5,426 bases of DNA, taken from positions 11,511-16,936 of the forward strand of contig DBZU01000065.1 in the NCBI GenBank assembly GCA_002311285.1, given 5' to 3'. A program made the translations under genes and the position numbers. This DNA comes from Dehalococcoidia bacterium UBA1152 (GTDB lineage Bacteria > Chloroflexota > Dehalococcoidia > Lucifugimonadales > UBA2962). The notes beneath the pieces are model-generated. The model searched no databases and was not told the origin of the DNA. It was given only the letters and a program-made list of their open reading frames with translations. This document shows, piece by piece, positions 5,332 through 5,426 of this stretch. Position 1 is the first letter of the stretch, and every line of letters begins with the position of its first letter.

Positions 5332-5422
5332 GCCTAACGGTCCTGGCTATGAGAAGTGGGGGTATAAGCAGGGCACTACTCTTCAGATGAACCGCAATGT
5401 TGTTTAATACCCCAATTTAGGC
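5332..5422 (-). repeat. attC-8, site of the upstream cassette (asymmetric)
   Basis: On the minus strand R'' is GCCTAAA (5422-5416), an imperfect RYYYAAC, and R' is GTTAGGC (5338-5332), a perfect GTTRRRY. The arms TTGGGGTATTAA and TTATACCCCC pair. The spacer on the R'' side is only ~2 bases, but ~19 bases separate the arm from R'. This is a much larger asymmetry than in the other sites. The site belongs to a cassette whose gene lies beyond the right edge. Confidence 0.68.
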
Positions 5423-5426
5423 ATTT

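Larger units (their letters stand above)
52..5337 (-). mobile_element. Integron-type gene-cassette array, seven complete cassettes
   Basis: Seven one-gene units in the same orientation are separated by attC-like palindromes. Placing the crossover between G and TT of each R' box gives cassettes 52-620 (secreted protein), 621-2358 (Fic), 2359-3076 (SnoaL), 3077-3633 (membrane protein), 3634-4144 (SET), 4145-4639 (cold shock) and 4640-5337 (GNAT). In integrons each cassette carries one gene with an attC at its 3' end, which is the arrangement seen here on the minus strand. The cassette ends match each other as expected for excised circles. No intI gene or attI site lies in the window, so whether the array is active, and where its head is, cannot be seen. 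A Bacteroidota-specific intergenic palindrome family is the alternative, but it would not explain the matching of cassette ends. Confidence 0.8.

Overview
The window looks like a stretch of an integron gene-cassette array, probably from a Bacteroidota bacterium. Seven complete single-gene cassettes lie head to tail, all read on the minus strand. Each gene is followed at its 3' end by an attC-like imperfect palindrome, and an eighth attC at the right edge belongs to a cassette that lies mostly outside. No integrase gene and no attI site are visible. The Bacteroidota assignment is an inference. It rests on AT-rich coding sequence, the lack of Shine-Dalgarno motifs before the starts, a TAnnTTTG-type promoter box before the fic gene, and the general look of the proteins.

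Minus-strand order (transcription runs from right to left): attC-8 (5332-5422); GNAT acetyltransferase; attC-7 (4634-4774); cold-shock protein with its own terminator; attC-6 (4139-4220); small SET-domain protein; attC-5 (3628-3699); four-helix membrane protein; attC-4 (3071-3150); SnoaL/NTF2-like protein; attC-3 (2353-2434); Fic-domain AMPylase; attC-2 (615-666); small secreted protein of unknown function; attC-1 (46-168); then the first ~50 bases of a further cassette.

The strongest evidence for integron chemistry is internal. The bases just after the predicted G/TT crossover at the 5' end of a cassette match the reverse complement of the R'' box at that same cassette's 3' end (10/10 for GNAT, 10/10 for SET, 9/10 for csp, 8/10 for SnoaL and for fic). 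They match the other half of their own attC less well. This is expected if each cassette was once a free circle whose single attC was split on insertion. Coding sequence also runs into attC sites: the GNAT stop codon lies in an R'' box, and the last eight fic codons and its stop lie inside attC-2.

The genes do not form a metabolic pathway. Several products act on macromolecules (protein AMPylation, a SET-type methyltransferase, GNAT acetylation, RNA binding), as is common for adaptive cassette cargo. The fic and csp cassettes appear able to drive their own transcription. The membrane-protein, GNAT and small secreted-protein cassettes have very short leaders and probably depend on read-through.
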